34,992 nucleotides of DNA from Bacteroidota bacterium (GCA_021813585.1 JAKAJV010000060.1:1-34992), one strand, 5' to 3'. Positions 26,951 through 34,876 are shown, numbered from the stretch's first letter. The notes: a model not told the origin generated them from the letters alone. A program made the numbers and translations.

Positions 26951-27017
26951 TTTGAGTTCAAGTTTAAGTTCAAGTTCAAGTTCAAGTTGAAGCTTGCCTG
27001 CTGCAAGCAGGTTCAAG
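26951..27017 (+). repeat. Hexamer tandem repeat TTCAAG plus palindrome, inverted relative to the 24283 tract
   Basis: Units are TTTGAG, TTCAAG, TTTAAG, three TTCAAG, TTGAAG, then a palindrome (GCTTGC 26992-26997, GCAAGC 27003-27008, and CCTGC...GCAGG overlapping), then one more TTCAAG (27012-27017). TTCAAG is the reverse complement of CTTGAA, so the two tracts flank the regulator gene in opposite orientation, each with its palindrome on the right. Confidence 0.88.
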
Positions 27018-27114
27018 AATAGTCTTTCCATTTAAAATAATTACCGTACGTCATTAGAATTTTCTTTCCACCAATTTTCGCTTAGTCTTAGTAATCCGGT
27101 CGATTATTTTTGAG

Positions 27115-27132
27115 TAACATTTTGCAATGTTA
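27115..27132. promoter_or_regulatory. Perfect inverted repeat, possible activator binding site
   Basis: TAACATT-TTGC-AATGTTA is a perfect 7-bp inverted repeat with a 4-bp spacer. It lies about 120 bp upstream of the -24 element at 27251, within the usual range for enhancer sites of sigma-54 activators. That the adjacent regulator binds it is inference only. Confidence 0.4.
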
Positions 27133-27250
27133 TTGTAGTCTAAAGTTTATTCATGAAAGATTGCCGCGTACCTTGTATAAAAAAATATTTTCTGTGTACA
27201 GCATAGTGTGCAAGGTTTAATCTGAACCGGGCATTTTCTGCAATAATAAC

Positions 27251-27266
27251 TGGCACATCAATTGCC
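27251..27266 (+). promoter_or_regulatory. Sigma-54 (-24/-12) promoter
   Basis: TGGCAC-ATCAA-TTGCC. The invariant GG (27252-27253) and GC (27264-27265) are separated by exactly 10 bp, and the TGGCAC and TTGC flanks fit the sigma-54 consensus. The expected start of transcription is near 27277, which gives a leader of about 42 nt with a strong ribosome site before the ATG at 27319. Its position right behind a sigma-54 activator gene strengthens the call. Confidence 0.75.
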
Positions 27267-27318
27267 GCTTGCGCTGCCGGCAATACGTAAGTAAATAAAA
27301 ATCTAAATAGGAGGAAGG

Positions 27319-28206
27319 ATGCTTAACAAAAAAATTATTGTTCTGTTTTTAATTACACTTTTCAGCCTAACATATACTTTTGCACAGGAGGAAGAGGATA
27401 CAACCAAGGTTGAAAACGAATGGGGAAAACATCATCATAAATTTAAATGCGATCTACTGAGCCATGAATTTGAAGGCAGTCCGACGGTATCGTTGGAATA
27501 CGGATTTTCTAAGATGAATCTAAACGGTTTCGGTGAAACTTTTGCTAAGCCCAATCTCGCGGAAATTCAGCTCGGTTACACACACATGGATACGGAAGAT
27601 GAGGGTATACTTAAGTATAAATATCGTTACTTATTTCTAAGTAATTTTTCAACCGATCTTGCAGGCTCATCCGGTGCAGCCGATATAAAAACGGATATGT
27701 GGCGCTTCGGATTCGGAAGATCGATTGGTTACGGATATCAGATCGGTTCCGGCGCAATTATTCCATATCATACTTATTCTTTCGAATGGACTCAGCTCCG
27801 ATTGAAAGACGATCCGGCCAGCCAGGCGGATAAAAGTATGACCGACCTGTTCAACAAATCGTTCAGGTTCGGTACCGGCTTTAACGGCGGTATAAAATTT
27901 AAGATTATCCCTAATATAATGCTCGATGCCGGGTACGAGCGCTCGATAATATTTCCGAGGCATTTATTCTGGAAATGGCTTGGTAGCGTAGTTATTGAAG
28001 GCGCCGGCCAGGGAGCGATAGATCATTTTGTAGACAAGATTATGGATTCTTCACCATATGCTGTACCGGTGGTAAGCTTTGTCTTGAAGAATGCTCTTTC
28101 ATACGGATTATACGAGCTGCGCCGGGAAAAAATGAATTGGCCGTTTGCCTCGGCACCCCCGCTTTCATACGATCAATTTAAGATAGGAATTACATTTGTA
28201 TTTTAG
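27319..28206 (+). CDS. Putative outer-membrane beta-barrel protein, sigma-54 controlled
   Basis: 295 aa. The signal peptide (MLNKKIIVLFLITLFSLTYTFA|Q) is followed by an acidic stretch and a His-rich patch (GKHHHKFKC). The rest alternates aromatic, Gly and polar residues in strand-like blocks (AEIQLGYTHMDTED, MWRFGFGRSIGYGYQ, FRFGTGFNGGIKFKI, IMLDAGYERSIIF) and ends in FKIGITFVF, a C-terminal aromatic strand of the type recognised by the BAM complex. I do not recognise the family. A perfect GGAGG ribosome site precedes the ATG, the sigma-54 promoter at 27251 is the likely promoter, and a strong hairpin terminates it. The gene is therefore a probable target of the CHASE2 regulator. Confidence 0.7.
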   Translation: MLNKKIIVLFLITLFSLTYTFAQEEEDTTKVENEWGKHHHKFKCDLLSHEFEGSPTVSLEYGFSKMNLNGFGETFAKPNLAEIQLGYTHMDTEDEGILKYKYRYLFLSNFSTDLAGSSGAADIKTDMWRFGFGRSIGYGYQIGSGAIIPYHTYSFEWTQLRLKDDPASQADKSMTDLFNKSFRFGTGFNGGIKFKIIPNIMLDAGYERSIIFPRHLFWKWLGSVVIEGAGQGAIDHFVDKIMDSSPYAVPVVSFVLKNALSYGLYELRREKMNWPFASAPPLSYDQFKIGITFVF

Positions 28207-28216
28207 TTGGAATAGA

Positions 28217-28245
28217 CAAGCCCGGCCTTCCCTTTGCCGGGCTTG
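28217..28245 (+). terminator. Hairpin terminator after the outer-membrane protein gene
   Basis: CAAGCCCGGC and GCCGGGCTTG form a perfect 10-bp stem around a 9-nt loop, starting 10 bp after the stop codon. The U-tract is poor (CATTTG), so it may work less well than its stem suggests. It separates this gene from the lipoprotein gene. Confidence 0.65.
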
Positions 28246-28365
28246 CATTTGCTAATGAAGTATTATTTTATTATAAATTAATAACAAGGAAAATAGACTT
28301 ATTCATAAGTTTATTAAAGCAGAATAAAATATTTTATAACGATTTAATTTTAACCGGGGTAAGTT

Positions 28366-28983
28366 ATGAAAATAATTGCTGCTTTCTTTTGTTGTATTGT
28401 CCTATTAAGCTGTTCGTCGTCGCAGCTTAATAATGAAGAATTTACCAAGCCTGAACTGATTGAACAGTATCCTTTACCTCCCATTCCGTTTTACATCTAC
28501 GAGCAGAAATTTGTTATTACCCTGAATTTGTACCTTATGGAAGATGGTTCAATTAGGGAAGTTATTATTGATGACGACAGATTAGATAAGCAATGGGCTG
28601 CGCAAGCAAAAGAATCAATCTTAAAATGGAGATACACTCCTGCCCGGCTGAATAAAAAGCCGATCAAAGTGTGGATTAGCCAGAGGACGGTTATTGAAAT
28701 AGCCGAGCCGATTTATTTTATGCTGTCCGAGATTCAATTCGATTCGCTGACGGCTGCACAGCGAACATATACTTTACTGAAAGAAGGCGCCGAGTTTGGT
28801 AAGCTTGCAAATGCATATTCGGTTGCCGCATCGGGTAAGTCGAACGGCTTCCTAGGCAATGTAGATGTTCAGCGCTATCCGTCTGAATTACGCAAAGAGA
28901 TATTAAGATTGAAAAAGAACGAATTTACCCGGCCCTTAAAGTACGGAGAAAAATATGTAATATTTAAGCGGTTGAATTTGTAA
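28366..28983 (+). CDS. Lipoprotein combining a TonB C-terminal-like domain and a parvulin domain
   Basis: 205 aa. The lipoprotein signal MKIIAAFFCCIVLLSC places the lipidated Cys at 16, followed by SSS. Residues about 45-112 resemble a TonB C-terminal domain: a strand with DGSIREV, then LDKQWAAQAKESILKWRYTPARLNKKPIKVW (the usual family pattern is LDxAAxxAxxxWRFxPAxxxGKPVxVW). Residues about 117-203 are a short PpiC-type rotamase: GAEFGKLANAYSVAASGKSNGFLG, then LKKNEFTRPLKYGEKYVIFK. The lipoprotein would sit in the periplasm, tethered to a membrane. It converges on the metallophosphoesterase gene with 9 bp between. The role is unknown; envelope folding is a reasonable guess. Confidence 0.75.
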   Translation: MKIIAAFFCCIVLLSCSSSQLNNEEFTKPELIEQYPLPPIPFYIYEQKFVITLNLYLMEDGSIREVIIDDDRLDKQWAAQAKESILKWRYTPARLNKKPIKVWISQRTVIEIAEPIYFMLSEIQFDSLTAAQRTYTLLKEGAEFGKLANAYSVAASGKSNGFLGNVDVQRYPSELRKEILRLKKNEFTRPLKYGEKYVIFKRLNL

Positions 28984-28992
28984 TTGAAAAAA

Positions 28993-30138
28993 TCAATCGC
29001 CGAAATTTATCTTCAAATTTACAATCTCCGAATTACTGCCGGTTCTAACCGGCGGCCCCCAGGTTCCTGCACCGCAGGATACGTAATACTGCGTCCGGCC
29101 TTTTTTTAAATATCCCCAACTTACTTCGTAGATCATCTTTGTTATTAAGTTTGCCGGAAACATTTGCCCGTGATGCGTATGACCGGATAGCTGAAGATCG
29201 ATTCCGTTTCTTTCGGCCTCATTCAATCCTAATGGAGTGTGGTCCATTAAGATAGACGGGAATGCTTTATCAACGCTTTGGACAATTTCTTCCAGAGGCT
29301 TCCTATCCCGTCCGGTAAATTGTTTCTTAGCCCTGTCGTCCCTGCCGATAAGGTAGAATGAGCTGTCGATTAATATTGAAGTATCGCGCAGCAATTTTAT
29401 GTTGTAGCTTTGGATAAAAGCCGCGGCGCTTTCAATTCCGTTTATAAATTCGTGGTTGCCTGTAATGGCATAGGCGCCGTATTTGGATTTCAATTTTAGC
29501 AATGAGGGACCGATTTCCCTTTTATTTAAAATTTCGGCGTGGTCGTCAAAAAGATCGCCTGCAATTAAAATGATGTCCGGGTTTAAGGAGTTTATCTTAT
29601 CTACAATTTTTGAGAGGAATTTTTCGTTGTCCATAGGGGAGAGATGAATATCCGAAACCAGTGCAGCATTTAGTTGTTTGGCCGCGCTCTTTCCTTTAGG
29701 CAAATTTATGTTCAAGGTCTTAACATGTACGTTCCTTGTGTTCAAGTATCCGGCAGCGACGATTATTACGGTAACCAGAATTACAGCCGCGGCGGCAATA
29801 AATTTTGTCAATGGGTAATTCTCCTTAACAAAAGGCGGGAAGAAATTTAACTGCCAGTTGAATAATCTTATCACATCCAGCATGATTACCGCCAGCAGAA
29901 AGTAGATCATCAATGCAAACCAGAAAGAACCCGCCCAAAGGATTATATCGTACAGCAAGCCGGGAATAGCCTTTGCAAAAATTTTTGCAGCGATATAAGA
30001 CAGCGAGAGAAAAAGGAAAATGATTAAATACAATATCCTTAAATGGGGATAGATAGACAGCGCCTGCCAGCCCCTAATAAAAATATAATAGTTTATGGCG
30101 GCGTATATCGAAAAGAAAATCGAGAAGAAGACTAGCAT
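28993..30138 (-). CDS. Membrane-anchored metallophosphoesterase (YkuE-like)
   Basis: 381 aa. Four or five membrane helices occupy the first 130 residues (about 2-20, 35-54, 62-90, 111-131). A calcineurin-like phosphoesterase domain follows with all metal ligands: D163 and H165 in SDIH, D195 in GDLFDD, N228 and H229 in GNHE, H300 in MDHTP, and H320 and H322 in GHTHHGQ. The ending CGAGTWGPPVRTG is typical of the YkuE/YaeI group, some members of which act on lipid substrates such as UDP-diacylglucosamine-type or undecaprenyl compounds. The substrate here is unknown. It lies downstream of carB on the same strand across a repeat-rich gap of about 150 bp. Confidence 0.88.
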   Translation of the reverse strand: MLVFFSIFFSIYAAINYYIFIRGWQALSIYPHLRILYLIIFLFLSLSYIAAKIFAKAIPGLLYDIILWAGSFWFALMIYFLLAVIMLDVIRLFNWQLNFFPPFVKENYPLTKFIAAAAVILVTVIIVAAGYLNTRNVHVKTLNINLPKGKSAAKQLNAALVSDIHLSPMDNEKFLSKIVDKINSLNPDIILIAGDLFDDHAEILNKREIGPSLLKLKSKYGAYAITGNHEFINGIESAAAFIQSYNIKLLRDTSILIDSSFYLIGRDDRAKKQFTGRDRKPLEEIVQSVDKAFPSILMDHTPLGLNEAERNGIDLQLSGHTHHGQMFPANLITKMIYEVSWGYLKKGRTQYYVSCGAGTWGPPVRTGSNSEIVNLKINFGD

Positions 30139-30178
30139 AAATTTTATTAATTAGTTTAATAATTTTGTTATCATTTTT

Positions 30179-30253
30179 GGAATGATGGAGTAGTGGAGTA
30201 ATGGAATAGACGAATTACTCCAACACTCCACTATTCCAATTCTCCGACACTCC
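30179..30253. repeat. Octamer-period repeat that turns into its own complement (hairpin)
   Basis: Units of 8 bp read GGAATGAT, GGAGTAGT, GGAGTAAT, GGAATAGA. After the unit CGAATTAC the same motif continues on the other strand as TCCAACAC, TCCACTAT, TCCAATTC, TCCGACAC, TCC. The halves pair (for example GGAGTAGTGGAGTAA with TTACTCCAACACTCC) into a long imperfect hairpin. It lies in the carB-metallophosphoesterase gap and may end or process the carAB message. Confidence 0.75.
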
Positions 30254-30286
30254 TTTACACCAGAAAACGTTCTTGTACAAAATCTA

Positions 30287-33200
30287 TTAGTTATATTCAT
30301 CCCAGCTTTTAACCGATAGAGTATGTACATTAAGGCGGTACAAAGCTTTAACGAAACGTTTGGCTACCTGGATGTTCGTTATTAGATTTACATTCATATC
30401 AACAGCCTTTCTTCTTATAAGGTAGTCGTTGTCTAGCTCATATTTTTCTTCATTCTTCGGAATGTTTATTACGAGGTCAATCTTCCCTTCATTTAGATAG
30501 GTCATTATATTCGGCTCTTCCTTCTCCAGCGGCCAGTAGAGCACTTCTGCCTCAATGTTGTGCTGTTTTAAAAATTTTGCAGTTCCGTTTGTAGCGTAGA
30601 ACTTTAAGCCCATTGCATAAAGTTTCTTCGTTTCATTCAGGAATTCGGCCTTATCCTTTAACGTGCCGGTGGAAAGCATTACGGCCTTTTGCGGCATGCG
30701 GTAGCCCGTTGATAAAAAGCTTTTTAAAAATGCTTCGTTAAAATCGTCGCCAAGGCATGCAACCTCGCCGGTAGAAGCCATTTCTACTCCTAGAATAGGA
30801 TCCGATCCCTTTAACCTGGTAAAAGAAAATTGCGGAGCTTTTACACCCACATAATCAACGTCGAAGGATGATTTGTCGATTCTCGGCACCCGCTCTCCCA
30901 TCATAAGCTTTGTGGCAATTTCTATAAAATTAATTTTTAATACTTTGGAAACAAACGGAAAGCTCCTGGATGCTCTCAGGTTGCACTCTATAACCTTTAT
31001 CTCGTTATCCTTTGCAATAAACTGGATGTTGAAAGGTCCGGTAATTTTCAGTTCCTTGGCAATTTGCCTGGTTACCATTTTAACGCGCCGCATTGTTTCT
31101 AGGTACGTGCGCTGCGGAGGAAGTACTATAGTTGCATCGCCGGAATGCACGCCGGCGTTTTCAACATGCTCGGAGATTGCATAACAAAACAGATCGCCGT
31201 TTTCCCCTACAGCATCAACTTCTATTTCCCTGGCGTCCGTAATAAATTTGCTTATAACAACGGGGTGGTCTCTGCTAATATCCGAAGCCTTTTTAAGATA
31301 CTGTTCAAGCTCGTCGTCCGATAGAACTATGCTCATAGCTGCGCCGCTTAATACATAGCTGGGGCGTATAAGAACAGGGTAGCCTACCTTGGCTGCAAAT
31401 ATTTTCGCTTCATTTAAATCGGTCAGTTCTTTCCACTCCGGCTGGTCTACTTCTATTCTATCGAGAATCTGGGAAAACTTGTGCCGGTTTTCCGCATTGT
31501 CTATTTGTTCGGGTGAGGTGCCGAGTATCTTAACACCAGCGCTGTGCAGCTTTACTGCAAGGTTGTTGGGTATCTGTCCCCCCATTGATATTATAACGCC
31601 GCCGGGATTTTCCTTTTCGTAAATATCAAGCACTCTTTCAAAGGTAAGCTGCTCAAAGTATAGCTTATCGCAAATATCATAATCCGTGCTTACGGTTTCA
31701 GGGTTGCAGTTAATCATTATGGTGTTATACTCAAGTTTATTTAATGCCATAACCGCATTAACGCAGCACCAGTCGAACTCAACCGAAGAGCCGATTCTAT
31801 ATGCGCCGCTTCCAAGTACTATTACCTGGCTGGCTGCGGGGCTTACGGGCTTCCCGGCCATATTCCCAAACTCTATGTCGTCCTCAATACCGTGGTAAGT
31901 AAGGTACAGGTAGTTAGTCTGCGCAGGATATTCAGCAGCCAGAGTATCAATCTGCTTTACAACTGGAACAACACTCAAACTCTTCCGGTAATTTCTAACC
32001 TCAAAGTCGGTTGAGTTTGTAAGTCTGCCGATCTGGATATCCGAGAAGCCGTTCTTTTTTGCCTCGCTCATCAATTCGATGGAAATTTTATTCAGCTTCA
32101 GCCCGTTCAGTTCCTTTTCGGTCTCGATAATGTTCTTCATCTTATAAAGGAACCACGGAGTAATTTTTGTCAGCTCGTGTATCCTTTCAATTGAGTAGCC
32201 TTTCTTAAGTGCCTGGGCAATGGCATAGATTCTTTTATCTGTAGGCTGGGATAATTCTTTATCAAGATCTCCAAAAATCAGATCGTTGCCGGTAAAGCCC
32301 CTCATAGAGATGTCCAGCATTCGTATTGCTTTCTGAATCACTTCTTCGAAGCTTCTACCGAGCGACATTACTTCGCCGACCGATTTCATTTCAGAGCCGA
32401 GCTGAGTGCTTACCTGCCGGAACTTCTGCAGGTCCCACCGAGGGAATTTAAGAGCCACATAATCCAACGCCGGCTCAAAACATGCAGAGGTTTCCCTGGT
32501 AATAATGTTTTCAACTTCGTTCAGCGCATAGCCTAGAGCAAGCTTGGTTGCAATAAACGCCAGTGGGTAGCCGGTCGCCTTGGATGCGAGCGCCGAGCTT
32601 CTGCTTAAGCGCGCATTCACTTCAATTATCCTGTAGTCGTCGGAATTAGGATCTAATGCGTACTGAATATTGCATTCTCCCACAACTCCCAGATGACGGA
32701 TTAACTTTATGCCGATTGACCTGAGCATGAAATTTTCGTGCGCCGATAAAGTTTGGACGGGCGCAATTACAATGCTGTCGCCGGTATGTATCCCCATCGG
32801 GTCTATGTTCTCCATCGAGCATATTGTTATACAGTTGTTGAATTTGTCCCTGACGATTTCGTACTCGACTTCTTTCCACCCGTAAAGAGATTCTTCAATA
32901 AGGATCTGGTTGGTAAATGTGAAGGCTCTCCTGGCCTTCTCGATCAGTTCTTCTTTATTGTTCACTATTCCGGAGCCGAGCCCTCCCAACGCATAAGCGA
33001 TTCTAACCATTACCGGGAATCCGATAGTCTCGGCAGCCGCTACGGCTTCTTCAACGTTGCGCGCCGTTCTGCTTAAAGCCACCTTCAAACCTATTTCGGT
33101 AACTTTGTTCGCAAAGAGTAATCTGTCTTCGGTAGCCTGAATAGCCTCGACTGGAGTGCCGAGTACTTTAATGTTGTACTTTTCGAGGATGCCTTTTTCG

Positions 33201-33508
33201 TAAAGGTCAACGCCTACATTAAGCGCGGTTTGTCCGCCGAACTGCAGCAGTATGCTGTCGGGTTCTTCTTTTGCAATTATCCTTTCAACGAATTCGGTTT
33301 TGATGGGCATGAAATAAACTTTGTCGGCAAAGTTTTCCGAAGTTTGAATTGTTGCGATGTTCGGGTTAATAAGTACCGAAGTTATTCCGTCTTCCTTTAA
33401 TGCCTTAATAGCCTGGCTGCCGGAGTAGTCAAACTCGCCAGCCTGCCCAATCTGTAATGCGCCGGATCCTAGAATTAAAACTTTTTTTGGTTTGCCGCGT
33501 TTAATCAT
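30287..33508 (-). CDS. carB: Carbamoyl-phosphate synthase large subunit
   Basis: 1073 aa, full length. It makes carbamoyl phosphate from bicarbonate, ATP and ammonia delivered by CarA, for pyrimidine and arginine synthesis. Two homologous ATP-grasp halves are visible: the first starts with VLILGSGALQIGQAGEFDYSG, the second with VIVLGSGAYRIGSSVEFDWCC and INCNPETVSTDYD. Both contain E..ARLSRSSALASKATGYP- or ECNLRASRSFPFVSK-type ligand regions. The last 130 residues (LSTGTLKDKAEFLNETKKLY...NLITNIQVAKRFVKAL) are the MGS-like allosteric domain. Its start overlaps the carA stop by 4 bp (ATGA), so the two are translationally coupled. Confidence 0.98.
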   Translation of the reverse strand: MIKRGKPKKVLILGSGALQIGQAGEFDYSGSQAIKALKEDGITSVLINPNIATIQTSENFADKVYFMPIKTEFVERIIAKEEPDSILLQFGGQTALNVGVDLYEKGILEKYNIKVLGTPVEAIQATEDRLLFANKVTEIGLKVALSRTARNVEEAVAAAETIGFPVMVRIAYALGGLGSGIVNNKEELIEKARRAFTFTNQILIEESLYGWKEVEYEIVRDKFNNCITICSMENIDPMGIHTGDSIVIAPVQTLSAHENFMLRSIGIKLIRHLGVVGECNIQYALDPNSDDYRIIEVNARLSRSSALASKATGYPLAFIATKLALGYALNEVENIITRETSACFEPALDYVALKFPRWDLQKFRQVSTQLGSEMKSVGEVMSLGRSFEEVIQKAIRMLDISMRGFTGNDLIFGDLDKELSQPTDKRIYAIAQALKKGYSIERIHELTKITPWFLYKMKNIIETEKELNGLKLNKISIELMSEAKKNGFSDIQIGRLTNSTDFEVRNYRKSLSVVPVVKQIDTLAAEYPAQTNYLYLTYHGIEDDIEFGNMAGKPVSPAASQVIVLGSGAYRIGSSVEFDWCCVNAVMALNKLEYNTIMINCNPETVSTDYDICDKLYFEQLTFERVLDIYEKENPGGVIISMGGQIPNNLAVKLHSAGVKILGTSPEQIDNAENRHKFSQILDRIEVDQPEWKELTDLNEAKIFAAKVGYPVLIRPSYVLSGAAMSIVLSDDELEQYLKKASDISRDHPVVISKFITDAREIEVDAVGENGDLFCYAISEHVENAGVHSGDATIVLPPQRTYLETMRRVKMVTRQIAKELKITGPFNIQFIAKDNEIKVIECNLRASRSFPFVSKVLKINFIEIATKLMMGERVPRIDKSSFDVDYVGVKAPQFSFTRLKGSDPILGVEMASTGEVACLGDDFNEAFLKSFLSTGYRMPQKAVMLSTGTLKDKAEFLNETKKLYAMGLKFYATNGTAKFLKQHNIEAEVLYWPLEKEEPNIMTYLNEGKIDLVINIPKNEEKYELDNDYLIRRKAVDMNVNLITNIQVAKRFVKALYRLNVHTLSVKSWDEYN

Positions 33509-34581
33509 TTTAATGCCCTCAAAAACATGTCGAAAATAAACTCGGTATCATCCGGACCGGGCGAGGCTTCAGGGTGGAACTGGGCGGCGAAGAACGGTTT
33601 GGAAATGTGGATGATTCCTTCGTTGGTTCCGTCGTTATCGTTAACGAACCATTCACGCCAGTCGAGAGGCAAAGTTTCGGCATTAACCGCATAGCCGTGG
33701 TTCTGGGATGTTATGTAGCATCTTTTGGTTCCCATCTCGTTGCAAGGCTGGTTATGGCTGCGGTGGCCGTATTTTAATTTGTAAGTGTCGGCTCCGGCAG
33801 CAAGGGCCATAATCTGGCTGCCCAGGCAAACACCAAGCATAGGTGTACTTGTAGCCATAGCTGCTTTTGTGTTTTCAATTGTAGCTTTGCACATCTTCGG
33901 ATCGCCGGGTCCGTTGGAAATTAATATCCCGTTAACCTTCTCGCCCGAAAAATCATAATCGTAAGGGACGCGGATTACTGTAATATCCCGCTTAAGGAAT
34001 GCCTGAATAATATTGTTCTTTGTACCGCAGTCTACAAGAATTATTTTCTTCCCGCTCCTGGCGTATTCAACAGGCTCTTTAGTACAAACCTGCCCCGCAA
34101 GGTCTATCCTGTTTACATCCTCAAAATCGACCGGCTCATTTTCGTTAACAATAATTTTGCCCAGCATAGTGCCTTTTTCGCGCAGCTTCCTTGTAAGCAT
34201 TCTTGTATCTATGCCGTAAATGCCGGGAATCTTCTGTTCTTTCATCCAATCCGAAAGCGAGCGCTTTGCATTCCAGTGCGAGTAGTCTTCCGAGTAATCG
34301 GAAATTATTATAGCCCTGCAATGTATGGCTTCGGATTCGAAGTATTTATAAAGCCCGTTTTCTCTTTCGTTGCCCGGCACACCGTAGTTACCGATAAGGG
34401 GATAAGTAAATACGAGAATTTGTCCCCGGTAAGAAGGATCGGTCATGGTTTCCGGGTAGCCTACCATGCCGGTGTTGAATACTACTTCGCCGTTGGAATT
34501 GCCTGCAAATCCGAAGCTTATACCTGAGAATTCAGAGCCGTCTTCCAAAACCAGCTTTGCTTTTTTCTTTTTCGAATTCAT
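33505..34581 (-). CDS. carA: Carbamoyl-phosphate synthase small (glutaminase) subunit
   Basis: 358 aa. It is the glutamine amidotransferase that supplies ammonia to CarB. The N-terminal CPSase_sm domain (10-140) has FNTGMVGYPETMTDPSYRGQ and NERENG. The class I amidotransferase domain (178-358) has the catalytic triad Cys252 (LGVCLGSQ), His336 and Glu338 (AAQFHPEASPGP), plus ISNGPGDP (221-228) and SQNHGYAV. The CarA C-terminus is complete. The message starts at a probable promoter near 34724-34754 and first passes an intrinsic terminator (34609-34641), which suggests attenuation control. It is followed by carB with a 4-bp overlap. Confidence 0.97.
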   Translation of the reverse strand: MNSKKKKAKLVLEDGSEFSGISFGFAGNSNGEVVFNTGMVGYPETMTDPSYRGQILVFTYPLIGNYGVPGNERENGLYKYFESEAIHCRAIIISDYSEDYSHWNAKRSLSDWMKEQKIPGIYGIDTRMLTRKLREKGTMLGKIIVNENEPVDFEDVNRIDLAGQVCTKEPVEYARSGKKIILVDCGTKNNIIQAFLKRDITVIRVPYDYDFSGEKVNGILISNGPGDPKMCKATIENTKAAMATSTPMLGVCLGSQIMALAAGADTYKLKYGHRSHNQPCNEMGTKRCYITSQNHGYAVNAETLPLDWREWFVNDNDGTNEGIIHISKPFFAAQFHPEASPGPDDTEFIFDMFLRALK

Positions 34582-34608
34582 TCCATCTCTTATTTAAATT
34601 GTAAGCGC

Positions 34609-34641
34609 AAAAAAATAGTCCCGATTTTTATCGGGACTATT
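34609..34641 (-). terminator. Intrinsic terminator in the carA leader (candidate attenuator)
   Basis: Read on the minus strand, AATAGTCCCGAT and ATCGGGACTATT form a perfect 12-bp stem around a 4-nt loop, followed directly by seven T. The U-tract is only on the carA-ward side, so the terminator faces carA, 28 bp before its ATG. An upstream UCCCG in the leader (34675-34679) could compete for the 3' arm, though that pairing is only 5 bp. Confidence 0.75.
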
Positions 34642-34723
34642 AAATAATAGACTCAAAAATAACGATTATATCCGCGGGATTTGTATTGATTATCTTGTTC
34701 AATTAGCTCGTAAAAATTTTATT

Positions 34724-34754
34724 CAAATATAAAGTAAACAGTTTTTATTTTCAA
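34724..34754 (-). promoter_or_regulatory. Candidate carAB promoter (Bacteroidota-type)
   Basis: On the minus strand, TTG (34754-34752) is followed after 20 bp by TATATTTG (34731-34724). This matches the Bacteroidota pattern TTTG...TAnnTTTG with normal spacing. A start near 34717 would give a leader of about 136 nt that contains the terminator. Whether this organism's main sigma factor uses that consensus is an assumption. Confidence 0.5.
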
Positions 34755-34852
34755 TTTATAGGCAGCTTTTTTTAGTGATTAATTTCACTTAAATGAAGTT
34801 TTATAAAATAAGATTTATATAACGGGTGAATTTAGTCATAAAATTGCAGATA

Positions 34853-34876
34853 TTTACAGTGCGCTCATGCTGTAAA
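34853..34876. promoter_or_regulatory. Inverted repeat upstream of carA, possible operator or hairpin
   Basis: TTTACAG and CTGTAAA are perfect 7-bp complements separated by 10 bp. The repeat lies about 100 bp upstream of the candidate carA promoter and 25 bp from the MITE. It could be a binding site with half-sites one helical turn and a half apart, or a weak hairpin from a gene outside the window. Confidence 0.3.

Larger units (their letters stand above)
26944..27318 (+). other. Regulatory intergenic region before the outer-membrane protein gene
   Basis: 375 bp without a gene. In order it holds the TTCAAG hexamer tract and palindrome (26951-27017), a perfect 7-bp inverted repeat (27115-27132), a wider ACCTTG...CAAGGT pair near 27170-27215, a -24/-12 sigma-54 promoter (27251-27266), and the ribosome site GGAGGAAGG directly before the ATG at 27319. 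Its layout (possible upstream site, spacer, sigma-54 promoter) matches that of sigma-54-dependent genes. Confidence 0.7.
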
